A stretch of 64,000 nucleotides of DNA, taken from NCBI RefSeq assembly GCF_001183985.1, contig NZ_LFZW01000001.1, positions 1,333,812-1,397,811 on the forward strand, in the 5' to 3' direction. A program made the translations under genes and the position numbers. The notes below the pieces were generated by a model, which did no database searches, was not told the DNA's origin, and saw only the letters and a program-made list of their open reading frames with translations. Source of the stretch: Peribacillus loiseleuriae. GTDB taxonomy: Bacteria > Bacillota > Bacilli > Bacillales > DSM-1321. Shown here one piece after another: positions 10,444-18,797 of the stretch. The stretch's first letter is position 1, and the number at the start of each line of letters is the position of its first letter.

Positions 10444-10746
10444 ATGAATGTAAAAATCAACAGAAATGCAGCAAAGGTATTAAAAACAATGTTGAGCAAA
10501 GAAGAAGCAGAAGGGAAAATGATTCGAGTTATCATTACACATATGCATGGCAATCATGCTCATTATGATATTACCCTTGATATCCAAACAGAACATGATG
10601 AAATTGTAAAAACGGACAAGGGAATAGATATATTACTGGATGCACGTGAAGAATTCTTAGACGGGGTATGGATTAAATATTTTTACGTACCACAAGAAGG
10701 CTTTGAAATTACAAATCCTTCAAAAGACCACGCACATCATCATTAA
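10444..10746 (+). CDS. HesB/IscA-like fold protein without cysteines
   Basis: A 100-residue protein whose pattern (VKINRNAAKVLKTMLSKEEAEGKMIRV at the start, DGVWIKYFYVPQEGFEI near the end) resembles the HesB/IscA iron-sulfur biosynthesis fold of the Bacillus YneR type. It contains no cysteine at all, so it cannot bind a cluster as IscA does. Histidines are clustered (HMHGNHAH and the tail DHAHHH), hinting at metal binding; that is inference. The ATG at 10444 is used because GAGGTGG lies 8 bases upstream; the TTG at 10426 has no site. A terminator follows. Confidence 0.6.
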   Translation: MNVKINRNAAKVLKTMLSKEEAEGKMIRVIITHMHGNHAHYDITLDIQTEHDEIVKTDKGIDILLDAREEFLDGVWIKYFYVPQEGFEITNPSKDHAHHH

Positions 10747-10756
10747 TAGGAAATGG

Positions 10757-10793
10757 ATGCTGGTATCCCTAAAAAAGGATACTGGCTTTTTTT
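10757..10793 (+). terminator. Terminator of the HesB-like gene
   Basis: GCTGGTATCC pairs with GGATACTGGC (two wobble pairs), then TTTTTTT. Confidence 0.75.
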
Positions 10794-11571
10794 AGGTAGT
10801 CCATCCGCATTATTTTTATCATTCCAGGCGAGAAAACTCCCACTTCAATATTGTGAAGGGCAACGCCCAAAAATAAGTAGGAGATGAATCGCCTTTTTGT
10901 GTAGTAGAACATTTGTTTGTATTGTTTTTTGAAAACTGAAGATAAGAGATTGTGACTGGAAAAACGTCCGTCACGTAAAATCTTCAACGTTCTTATATCT
11001 TCACACGTACCGAAGTTGCGAAAAACAAGCTAAAGTAGGGCGTGTGGCGAGTCAACGTTCAAGGCATCAAGCTAAATAATCGAAGGCTACTTGAATGTTC
11101 GCAGGGATCCTCCACTTCCAATTTCGTATGAAATTAAGTGGTGGGTAGTTCAATGTTTCAAGCTGATTAAAATATATATGAAGAAATCCCACACCTTACC
11201 TACCCCCAAAAATCGCTTATCATAAGAAGTAAATAGTCCTAGGTAAATAGATTGTTATTCAGTTTTAAGAAGTAAAATTATTTCACAGTGCAGATGAACT
11301 CTCCTACAATTCTCCAATTTTTTCGGAAAAACGCAAAAAAAGTTGTTTATTGTAACAATTGAAATATAACTGTAATGAGTTTATTACCATACTGACAAAT
11401 TATGATGCTATACTCTCTATAGGATAAAAAGTCGAAATAACGTATTTAGCATATATATAAATAACCATTATCGAAAAATAATACATAGATTTCTAGTTCC
11501 ATATATATTCACCGTTATGATAGGGAGATAGATTAATAGGCGAATTTGGCTAGAGAAGAAAGCAGGGAAAC
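10794..11571. other. Long intergenic region, no gene recognised
   Basis: About 780 bases without a convincing gene on either strand. A hairpin with arms CCACTT..AATTTC and GAAATT..AAGTGG lies around 11111-11143. The right 230 bases are very AT-rich and must contain the promoter of the NlpC/P60 gene. I looked for the c-di-AMP (ydaO) riboswitch that often precedes such hydrolase genes and did not find its conserved bases. Confidence 0.4.
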
Positions 11572-12969
11572 ATGATTTTGAGAAAGAAATTACTTGTGTT
11601 GAGTACTACTGCTATGCTTGGATTGGGAAGTATTGTTGCCGTTCCAGCTGTTCAGGCAGAATCCATAAATGACTTGCAAAATCAGCAACAAGCCATTCAA
11701 GGACAACGGAGTGGAGTTCAATCTGAAATAGATACCGCACTTGCAAAGATTAAAGCACTTCAAATTGAACAAGCTACATTAACAGAGCAAATCTTGCGTA
11801 TCGAACAAGCCATTAATGACAATAATGCGAAAATTGACGAAACAAAGGTGCAAATTGCTGAAACAAATGCAGAAATTAAGAAACTTAAAGAAGATATTGT
11901 AGCCCTTCAAAAACGCATTGAACAGCGTAATGAGGTATTGAAAGAACGTGCAGTTTCTTATCAAGAGAGCGGCGGTAATGTTAGTTATGTCGAAGTATTA
12001 CTAGGAGCTACAAGCTTCGGTAACTTCATTGATCGTGTTGGTGCAGTTGCTACTATGGTAGAAGCTGACCAAGATATTTTAACGCAGCATGAAGCAGATA
12101 AGAAAGAGTTGGAAGAAAAGCAAACGGCCGTTGAAACAAAACTAGCTGACCTTACTTCTATGAAATTAGAGCTTGAAGGCATGCTTGCTCAAATTGAAGA
12201 GCAAAAGTCTCAGAGCGTACAACTAAGTGCAAGTTTGAAAGGGAAAGAACAAGAAACTGCAACTTTAGTTGCTGACTTGAAAAAACGCGATGCAAACTTA
12301 GCGGCACAAGTTGTAAAAATCCAAGGGGAAATTACTGCAGAACTAAATCGCCAAGCGGAAATTGTAGCTGCAAAAAAACGTGCTGAAGCAGAAGCGGCAA
12401 TAGCTGCAGAAAAAGCAGCTCGTGAAGCAGCTAAGAATATAGCCAAAGAATCAACTAAGAAAAAATCTAGCTCAGAATCATTTGTAACAAAATCATTATC
12501 ATCAAATAGTTCTACTTCAAATGAAAACAATAATGATGAAAACAATAATGATGAAAACACAGTGAGCATCCCATCAAGCCGTAATCTTAGCGTGGCAATA
12601 ACTGCAGGTAATAAATATATCGGTAACTCTGTTTATGTATTTGGCGGTGGTAGATCGCAATCGGATATTAACAATGGAAGATTTGACTGCTCTGCATTTG
12701 TTTACTGGGCATATGATCAGGCTGGAATCAATCTCGGTTCGGTTGGTAACACAGACACATTATTAAATTATGGAACGCGCGTATCTGCAAGCGATTTGCA
12801 ACCTGGTGATATGGTATTCTTTGATACTTATAAGAAGAATGGACATGTCGGAATTTATGTGGGTGGCGGTAAATTTATCGGTTCCCAAAGTTCAACTGGC
12901 GTTGCGATTGCAAATATGTCTAGCGGCTATTGGGCACAACACTTCAACGGACGAGTACATCGTTTTTAA
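11572..12969 (+). CDS. Secreted NlpC/P60 D,L-endopeptidase with coiled-coil N-terminus (CwlO-like)
   Basis: Cell-wall hydrolase expected to cut the D-gamma-Glu-meso-DAP bond of peptidoglycan during cell elongation. Of 465 residues, 1-29 are a Sec signal peptide (cleavage after AVQA). About 30-300 is Gln/Lys/Glu-rich coiled coil, and 300-340 is a Ser/Asn linker with a tandem NNDENNNDE repeat. About 345-465 is the NlpC/P60 domain with catalytic Cys373 (FDCSAFVYWAY) and His425 (GHVGIYVGGGKF). The plan and length match Bacillus CwlO, whose coiled coil is controlled by FtsEX. Monocistronic, ending at a strong terminator. Confidence 0.92.
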   Translation: MILRKKLLVLSTTAMLGLGSIVAVPAVQAESINDLQNQQQAIQGQRSGVQSEIDTALAKIKALQIEQATLTEQILRIEQAINDNNAKIDETKVQIAETNAEIKKLKEDIVALQKRIEQRNEVLKERAVSYQESGGNVSYVEVLLGATSFGNFIDRVGAVATMVEADQDILTQHEADKKELEEKQTAVETKLADLTSMKLELEGMLAQIEEQKSQSVQLSASLKGKEQETATLVADLKKRDANLAAQVVKIQGEITAELNRQAEIVAAKKRAEAEAAIAAEKAAREAAKNIAKESTKKKSSSESFVTKSLSSNSSTSNENNNDENNNDENTVSIPSSRNLSVAITAGNKYIGNSVYVFGGGRSQSDINNGRFDCSAFVYWAYDQAGINLGSVGNTDTLLNYGTRVSASDLQPGDMVFFDTYKKNGHVGIYVGGGKFIGSQSSTGVAIANMSSGYWAQHFNGRVHRF

Positions 12970-12985
12970 TAGAATATACATGTAT

Positions 12986-13016
12986 GAGGCAGGGGTATCC
13001 CTGCCTCCTTTAGTTT
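12986..13016 (+). terminator. Terminator of the NlpC/P60 gene
   Basis: GAGGCAGGG-GTAT-CCCTGCCTC, perfect 9-base arms, then CTTTAGTTT. Confidence 0.85.
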
Positions 13017-13202
13017 ATCTGCCCTGCTAGATTTTCAAATATGAAACTTTCATTAAAATATTATTTCGAAATTTTATTCAATTATGTGAAACCATTTGAT
13101 TTTCATTACGTATATAGTATTGTATAAATAATCGAAGAGTGAAATTTCTATGATAAAATAGAAGTTTATTTCTTCACAATCATTTAGAATGGGGGACTTT
13201 AT

Positions 13203-13643
13203 ATGCTAAAGAAATTAATGACTGCATTTTTGACACTTTCTCTGATTTTTGCTCCGGTAGGAGGTCATTTTCTTCTTGGACAAGATGATACAGTAAGCGC
13301 TAAGTCATATAAATCGGGAAAAAGATCGTTCAATACGGATCGGAGTACAACTAACAATAATTCCAATATCCAGAGAAACAAGAAATCTGACGCTACTACA
13401 AAATCAAATACAAAAGCAAAGAGTAATCCTGTTGCTAAAGGAGGATTAATGAAAGGAATCCTTTACGGTGGAATTGCGGGTCTCTTATTTGGTAGCTTAT
13501 TTGCTAACATGGGTGGGATTGGAGCGGTTTTAGGTTTTATGGTGAATTTGATTGCTATTATCCTCCTCATCTCAATTATCCGACGCATCTATATTTTCTT
13601 TAAAAATAAAAAGAAAGAAAATCCTAATCCATGGAGAGGTTAA
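13203..13643 (+). CDS. Small secreted/membrane protein with Gly-rich transmembrane hairpin
   Basis: A 146-residue protein of unknown function. Residues 1-35 look like a signal peptide (MLKKLMTAFLTLSLIFAP). About 35-78 is a low-complexity Ser/Thr/Asn/Lys stretch. 80-128 holds two glycine-rich membrane segments (GGLMKGILYGGIAGLLFG and GAVLGFMVNLIAIILLIS). The tail is basic. The glycine-rich hairpin resembles small Bacillus proteins annotated as Tim44-like, but I have no domain proof. It overlaps the next gene by 13 bases, so the two are translationally coupled. GGGGGAC lies 5 bases before the ATG. Confidence 0.7.
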   Translation: MLKKLMTAFLTLSLIFAPVGGHFLLGQDDTVSAKSYKSGKRSFNTDRSTTNNNSNIQRNKKSDATTKSNTKAKSNPVAKGGLMKGILYGGIAGLLFGSLFANMGGIGAVLGFMVNLIAIILLISIIRRIYIFFKNKKKENPNPWRG

Positions 13644-13921
13644 AAATTTCTGAACAAGATATTATTAACGCTATTTGCATATATATCGCTGATAAGAAAC
13701 AAGTTACCCCGACTGAAGTTGAAGTGGAATTAATGTATGACGATGATTATGGATTCTCTGCAGAAGTTTATGTGAATGGTAGGCAGCAAATCTTAATCAT
13801 GTTAAATATTATTGAAGCGCTAAGACTTTGGCTTGATCATATGCTTAATCGTGATCCATATGCAGGTATTGAACTTGTACTTGATGATGATGAAGGCATT
13901 ATCGCCTATGTAAAAGAATAA
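13631..13921 (+). CDS. YxcD-family protein (DUF2653)
   Basis: A 96-residue acidic protein (MERLKISEQDIINAICIYIA, then PTEVEVELMYDDDYGFSAEV) matching the small Bacillus YxcD family as I remember it. No signal peptide, no membrane segment and no catalytic motif is seen; function unknown. Its ATG lies inside the end of the upstream membrane-protein gene, which supplies the ribosome flow. The GGGTC-type terminator copy B begins 5 bases after the stop. Confidence 0.75.
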   Translation: MERLKISEQDIINAICIYIADKKQVTPTEVEVELMYDDDYGFSAEVYVNGRQQILIMLNIIEALRLWLDHMLNRDPYAGIELVLDDDEGIIAYVKE

Positions 13922-13926
13922 GGAGA

Positions 13927-14046
13927 GGGGCTTCTCATAAGGGTCAGACCTCGTATTCTAAATCAGTAGTAGTGTTTTACACTAATCTCGAACTGTATTT
14001 AGTTGTTGCGGGGTCTGACCCTTTGCTATGAGACTTCCCCTTTTTT
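13927..14046 (+). terminator. GGGTC-family hairpin, copy B, nested in a terminator stem
   Basis: Outer stem GGGG..CTCATA (13927-13939) with TATGAG..CCCC (14027-14040), then TTTTTT. Inside it lies an 85-base element bounded by AAGGGTCAGACC (13939) and GGTCTGACCCTT (to 14023). Inner bases also pair: CTAAATCAGT with ACTGTATTTAG, and TAGTGT with ACACTA. The element can therefore fold as one long hairpin prolonging the terminator. Confidence 0.8.
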
Positions 14047-14164
14047 AATGGAAGAAAATCTTTGGAAAAGAACGAGTAGCTAGAATTGCTTTTGAAGATT
14101 TAAACTAATCAAGCTATTAGACAAACCACTCGATTACAACAGTAAAATGAGTCCTCCAAATTCA

Positions 14165-15841
14165 TCAAAATTTACCTGATTTAAAGATCAAATAGAGTAG
14201 CCAAATGAGCATTACTAGGGCAATGCCAAAACCGATTTCGATGGCTGGCAGTCTCCATAATAGAGTGGCTTGACCACTAATAGATGAACCTACAATAAGA
14301 CCGACCATAATGATGCTGAATGCTAGAAGAACAATACTAAAAGATAAACGATTACTGATTCGATCTAACTTTTCTAAAAATAAATGAATATCTGGCATAG
14401 TAATTTCTAAACGAAATTTACCTTTTTTCAATGTATCCGAAAATTCTTTTATATTTTTAGGGAGTTCAGTGACGATCTCTGTATATTCGATAAACTTGCT
14501 CCACGTGTTTTTAACGATTTTCTTTGGGTGGTAGCGATCTAATAGTAGACGTTGTCCAAATGGTTCGGCTGCATGCATCATATTAAAATCAGGATCTAAA
14601 TCAGCCACAACTCGTTCTACGGTCAAAAGGGCTTTACCTAGCATAGTCATGTCGGCTGGAATTTGTATTTGATGATGAAAAGAAATTGTAAACAAATCAT
14701 TCACTGCCTCTCCAAGACTAATTTGGCTTAATGGCAAGTGATAATATTTCTCTTTAAGTTCATCCACGTCAGCTCGAAGTACCGCCATATTTATCTGATC
14801 TGAAAGAATTCCCATTTTTGAGATTGCTTTTATGATTCCTAAGGTATCACCACGTTTTAAAGAAATGACGAGTGATGCCAACTGGTATTTCATGTCTGAA
14901 GTAAGTCTGCCAACCATCCCAAAATCCATGAATACGACAACTTCATCGGGTAAAACCATCATATTTCCTGGATGTGGATCTCCGTGAAAAAAGCCTTCAA
15001 TTAAAATTTGATGCAACATAGAATTTGTAACTCGTTCAGCAATGACTTTACGATCATATCCAAGATGATCCATTTCTTGTAGCTGGCTAATTTTTGTACC
15101 TTTTATATATTCCATAGTTAACACTTTCTTTGTTGAGAAGTCCCAATAAATGTCCGGAATCCGAATCTTTGATTGATTGACAAATTGATTAGCTATTTTT
15201 TCTGAATTGCTTCCTTCGACATAATAATCAAGTTCTGCCTGCAAAGCTTTCGAAAATTCTTCCATCATTTCATATATATGATAGCGTTTTGCCCAAGAGA
15301 GCCTTGATTCCATCAGGCGTGCCAAATCTTCAAGGATTTCCATATCTGTCTCAATGATTGGACGTATGTTTGGCCGCTGCACCTTAATCGCAATTTCTTC
15401 ACCAGAATGAAGTCTTGCCCAATGAACTTGTCCAATTGAAGCAGTGGCCAAGGGGATTTCATTAAATTCAGCAAACAGTTGATCAAGTTGATTGCCAAGT
15501 TCATTTTCAATAATGCTACGTACTTGTTCAAAAGGAAAGGGAGGTGCACTATCCTGGAGCTTTTCTAATTCAACAATAATATGCTCAGGAATGATATCTC
15601 TCCGTGTGCTGGCAATTTGTCCAAGTTTGATAAAAGTGGGCCCAAGATCTTCTAGAAAGGTGCGAATTCGCTGGCCGAGTGTACGGCTAGATACATTATG
15701 ATTCAAGCCGGCTATTTTTCTAGGTATGCTCAACATCTCCGTTAACCCGAGCTCCTTAACAATATAACCAAAGCCATTTCTTAGGAAAGCACTAATAATT
15801 TCTTGATATCGATGTGCATGTTTCATTCTCTTACCAAGCAT
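14165..15841 (-). CDS. ABC1/UbiB/AarF-family atypical kinase
   Basis: A 558-residue member of the UbiB family, membrane-anchored atypical kinase/ATPases linked to isoprenoid lipid (quinone) metabolism; the Gram-positive role is not settled. Motifs: the family-specific KxGQ (FIKLGQIASTRRDIIP), the alanine-rich loop ASIGQVHWA, the ATP lysine IKVQRP, the catalytic HGDPHPGNMMV, and DFGMVGRL. Two C-terminal membrane helices follow (RLSFSIVLLAFSIIMVGLIV and the last 30 residues). The ATG at 15841 follows AGGAGGG by 6 bases; an upstream alternative start at 15862 has no site. It is cotranscribed with the phasin-like gene before it. Confidence 0.9.
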   Translation of the reverse strand: MLGKRMKHAHRYQEIISAFLRNGFGYIVKELGLTEMLSIPRKIAGLNHNVSSRTLGQRIRTFLEDLGPTFIKLGQIASTRRDIIPEHIIVELEKLQDSAPPFPFEQVRSIIENELGNQLDQLFAEFNEIPLATASIGQVHWARLHSGEEIAIKVQRPNIRPIIETDMEILEDLARLMESRLSWAKRYHIYEMMEEFSKALQAELDYYVEGSNSEKIANQFVNQSKIRIPDIYWDFSTKKVLTMEYIKGTKISQLQEMDHLGYDRKVIAERVTNSMLHQILIEGFFHGDPHPGNMMVLPDEVVVFMDFGMVGRLTSDMKYQLASLVISLKRGDTLGIIKAISKMGILSDQINMAVLRADVDELKEKYYHLPLSQISLGEAVNDLFTISFHHQIQIPADMTMLGKALLTVERVVADLDPDFNMMHAAEPFGQRLLLDRYHPKKIVKNTWSKFIEYTEIVTELPKNIKEFSDTLKKGKFRLEITMPDIHLFLEKLDRISNRLSFSIVLLAFSIIMVGLIVGSSISGQATLLWRLPAIEIGFGIALVMLIWLLYLIFKSGKF

Positions 15842-15862
15842 GAGGGACCCTCCTAAAAACAA

Positions 15863-16153
15863 TCACTCTCTTCGTTCCAATTCTTCAATTCTACGTTCTA
15901 ATTTTCTCAATTCATCCTTAGAAACTAGATTAAGTTGATCTAGCGTTTGACTAACTTTTGAAGCGATGATCGAATCCATTTCTTCACGCAGTTTCGAACC
16001 TTTTTCAATTAGGCGTTCAATAAGTTCGCCCGATTCCCCTTTACTAATTTCCCCTTTTTTAACAAGCTCCTCGACTGATTTTTCAATTTGTTCTTTGCTA
16101 AAAACGGCTGCACCTACACCTAATGAGATGAATTGATTAAGTAGATTTTTCAT
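15863..16153 (-). CDS. Phasin-like small coiled-coil protein
   Basis: A 96-residue helical protein: a short hydrophobic start (MKNLLNQFISLGVGAAVFSKE), then charged heptads (VEELVKKGEISKGESGELIERL, ELRKLERRIEELERRE). It resembles the phasin/PhaI-related proteins often encoded in front of ubiB-type kinases in Firmicutes. Molecular function unknown. The stop lies only 21 bases before the kinase start, so the two form one operon. The AGGGATC site precedes the ATG. Confidence 0.75.
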   Translation of the reverse strand: MKNLLNQFISLGVGAAVFSKEQIEKSVEELVKKGEISKGESGELIERLIEKGSKLREEMDSIIASKVSQTLDQLNLVSKDELRKLERRIEELERRE

Positions 16154-16481
16154 AATAGATCCCTCCGATATTTGAAAAAAGTATTATTTTCTACATCATA
16201 CAACATGGATCACTTAAAGGAAAAGAATAACAATTATGAGTTTTTTATAATCCGTCTTAAATTAGAATTATTATTGTTTATTTTTCTGAAAGAATGTGAT
16301 ATTATATAAATAATCCTAATGATATTCATAAAAAAATACGAAATTACACTGATTTTGAGGAAAAACTAACAATTTTGATAAATTATATGACAAATGATGC
16401 TGATTATCTTTCTCAATTGGATATCAACTAAATGAGAATTGGTATCATTGAGAATTACGAAATTAAGAGGAGGAAAAAAAG
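16154..16481 (+). promoter_or_regulatory. pfeT upstream region with Fur-like sites
   Basis: A 328-base divergent gap. TGAGAAT-T-GGTATCA at 16433-16447 fits the Fur 7-1-7 box (TGATAAT-N-ATTATCA) with three mismatches, and TGAGAATT recurs at 16449-16456. TGATTATC at 16401 is a further half-site. TTAGAATTATTATTG near 16262 matches 12 of 15 bases of the PerR box. Both Fur and PerR control pfeT genes in Bacillus and Listeria, so metal control is likely here. Confidence 0.55.
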
Positions 16482-18401
16482 ATGCTTGCCGAAACGAAAC
16501 ACTTACAAAAACCTGCGCAATACCAATCTTCATGGTTTGATAAAGTAATACCACATATTGAATTAATTGCTGCTTTATTTAGCGGGGTTCTTATATTATT
16601 TGGTTGGATTTTGTCGTCTATTGGCATGCCAGCTGCTTCAGTAGGTATTTATTTAGCAGCTTTTGTTATTGGTGGGTATGCGAAGGCAAAGGAAGGCATT
16701 GAAGACACCATTGCCGATAAAGAATTGAATGTAGAAATGTTAATGATTCTTGCTGCGATTGGTTCTGCAATCATTGGCTATTGGACAGAAGGTGCGATCT
16801 TAATTTTTATCTTTGCATTAAGCGGTGCCTTGGAAACTTATACAATGAATAAAAGCCATAAAGAAATATCTGCATTAATGGATTTACAGCCAGAAGAAGC
16901 ACTAAGAGTTACAGATGGAATTGAAATGAAAGTAGCTGTATCACAGCTTCGTGTCGGTGATCTAATCTTAATCAAGCCAGGTGAACGAGTGCCGTCAGAT
17001 GGGAAAATTAATGATGGGAAGACGAATTTGGATGAAGCTGCGATAACGGGGGAATCCTTTCCTGTTAGTAAAACCGTACATGATGAGGTTTTTGCAGGGA
17101 CGGTTAATCTTCGTGGGACGATAACTGTTGAAATTACAAAGCCAAGTAGTGAAACCCTTTTTCAAAAAATTATTACACTTGTACAATCAGCACAAAGTGA
17201 AAAATCACCTTCACAACTATTTATTGAGCGATTTGAAGGCACCTATGTGAAAGTGGTTTTATCCGTTGTAGGATTGATGATGTTTGCTCCCCATTTCTTG
17301 CTAGGGTGGAGTTGGACGGAGACATTTTATCGGGCGATGATACTATTAGTAGTTGCGTCCCCGTGTGCACTAGTTGCATCGATCATGCCAGCTACATTAT
17401 CGGCTATTTCAAATGGTGCACGTCATGGCATCCTGTTCAAAGGCGGTGTCCATTTAGAGAATTTAGGTAACTTACAAGCGATTGCTCTTGATAAAACAGG
17501 TACTTTAACAAAAGGTAAACCTGAAGTTACGGATCTTGTACTCCGTGATGATATGACAGAAGAGGACTTTCTACAACATGTAGCTTCCATTGAAAATTAT
17601 TCCAATCATCCGTTAGCATCCGCAATTGTTCGTTATACAAAAGACAGGATCTCTACAGAATTAATGAAGCCGGAGGACATGGAAGATATCTCTGGATATG
17701 GCGTGCAAGCTTATCTTGGCGGCGTGCAATGGAAAGTAGGTAGAGCGGAATTTGTTGGTCATGAGGAAGCGGGACAATTTGAAAATGGCATTGCACAAGT
17801 ACTTGCTGAACAAGGGAAAACCATCGTTTTTGCAAGAGACGACAAAGGAATTGCCGGGATTATGACACTTAAAGATGTTGTCCGAACAGAAACAATTACT
17901 GCGATCGAAGCACTCAAACAAGAAGGAATTTATACGATTATGCTTACAGGAGACGGAGAGAAAACGGCAAAGGCGATTGCATCAGAAAGCCATGTGGATG
18001 CCTATATTGCTGAATGTCTACCTGAAACGAAAGTAGATGAAGTGAAACGGTTGAAAGAGCAATTTGGTACAGTTGCGATGGTTGGTGACGGAATTAATGA
18101 TGCACCAGCACTTGCTACAGCATCAGTCGGGATTGCAATGGGAGAGGGAACGGATGTCGCTTTAGAAACAGCAGACGTTGTTCTGATGAAAAATGATCTT
18201 CCGAGGATTGCTGAAGCTGTCAAATTATCAAAAAAAATGAACCGAATCATTAAGCAGAATGTGATTTTTTCCATTACTGTGATTACGATATTAATTGCTT
18301 CTAACTTCATGCAGTTTCTTGATCTTCCGTTTGGTGTTATCGGTCACGAAGGAAGTACGATTTTAGTTATATTAAATAGTTTACGATTGCTGAAGAATTA
18401 A
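16482..18401 (+). CDS. pfeT: P1B4-type ATPase, ferrous iron efflux (PfeT/ZosA)
   Basis: Exports Fe(II), possibly with Zn or Co, across the cytoplasmic membrane. The 639 residues lack any N-terminal metal-binding domain. SPC with Cys295 in TM6 and HEGST at 622-626 in the last helices are the signature of the P1B-4 subgroup. Asp337 in DKTGTLTKG is phosphorylated, and GDGINDAPAL is the hinge. Length and motifs match Bacillus PfeT (formerly ZosA). The ATG follows AGGAGG. The Fur-like boxes upstream fit a role in iron overload or peroxide stress. Confidence 0.9.
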   Translation: MLAETKHLQKPAQYQSSWFDKVIPHIELIAALFSGVLILFGWILSSIGMPAASVGIYLAAFVIGGYAKAKEGIEDTIADKELNVEMLMILAAIGSAIIGYWTEGAILIFIFALSGALETYTMNKSHKEISALMDLQPEEALRVTDGIEMKVAVSQLRVGDLILIKPGERVPSDGKINDGKTNLDEAAITGESFPVSKTVHDEVFAGTVNLRGTITVEITKPSSETLFQKIITLVQSAQSEKSPSQLFIERFEGTYVKVVLSVVGLMMFAPHFLLGWSWTETFYRAMILLVVASPCALVASIMPATLSAISNGARHGILFKGGVHLENLGNLQAIALDKTGTLTKGKPEVTDLVLRDDMTEEDFLQHVASIENYSNHPLASAIVRYTKDRISTELMKPEDMEDISGYGVQAYLGGVQWKVGRAEFVGHEEAGQFENGIAQVLAEQGKTIVFARDDKGIAGIMTLKDVVRTETITAIEALKQEGIYTIMLTGDGEKTAKAIASESHVDAYIAECLPETKVDEVKRLKEQFGTVAMVGDGINDAPALATASVGIAMGEGTDVALETADVVLMKNDLPRIAEAVKLSKKMNRIIKQNVIFSITVITILIASNFMQFLDLPFGVIGHEGSTILVILNSLRLLKN

Positions 18402-18410
18402 TCATATTGC

Positions 18411-18450
18411 AGCACCAAACGAGTATATTCGTTTGGTGCTTTTTATTTTA
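18411..18450 (+). terminator. Terminator of pfeT
   Basis: AGCACCAAACGA pairs with TTCGTTTGGTGCT, then TTTTATTTT. Confidence 0.9.
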
Positions 18451-18797
18451 TCTTCCCGTACCCAGCGAAAGCAATCTAACTTCTTTAGGTCAAAAGCCAG
18501 ACAAGAATTATGGAGAAAAACTACATTTCACATATGCTGCTCATCTGATGCTTGTCTTGGAGGATCAAGGAGTTTGAGCTTTTTTCTCAAAATTGGATAA
18601 ATAAAAACGATAAGTAAAACACAGGCTATCTTGATAAAGTACAATAGATCAAGTTATCTGACGGTATGAATAATGATATGTAACTTATTAATATCGTTAG
18701 GTGTTCGCTAAGATGTAAAATCCACTTATTTTTTAGTGAGTTCTGAAGGTATTACTAAACGGCTTTTTTAAAAGCTATTCTGCATTTGGAAGTGGGA
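18451..18797 (+). other. Intergenic with a coding-like remnant
   Basis: No complete gene. About 40 codons ending at the TGA at 18575-18577 read as protein (PVPSESNLTSLGQKPDKNYG, then FTYAAHLMLVLEDQGV) but have no start and begin next to the pfeT terminator. This is probably the tail of a deleted gene; family not recognised. The rest is AT-rich promoter DNA for the serine hydrolase. Confidence 0.3.

Noticed and set aside
10769..10987. 72-codon minus-strand frame after the HesB-like gene
   Set aside because: It crosses the terminator of the HesB-like gene and shows no recognisable domain or ribosome site. A transposase remnant was considered but no motif supports it.
11340..11571. Possible c-di-AMP (ydaO) riboswitch before the NlpC/P60 gene
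   Set aside because: Such riboswitches often precede this gene type, but none of the conserved ydaO bases are present in the leader.
12770..13030. 86-codon + strand frame overlapping the NlpC/P60 gene
   Set aside because: It lies in another frame of the catalytic domain, which is clearly coding, and runs through the terminator; no ribosome site.
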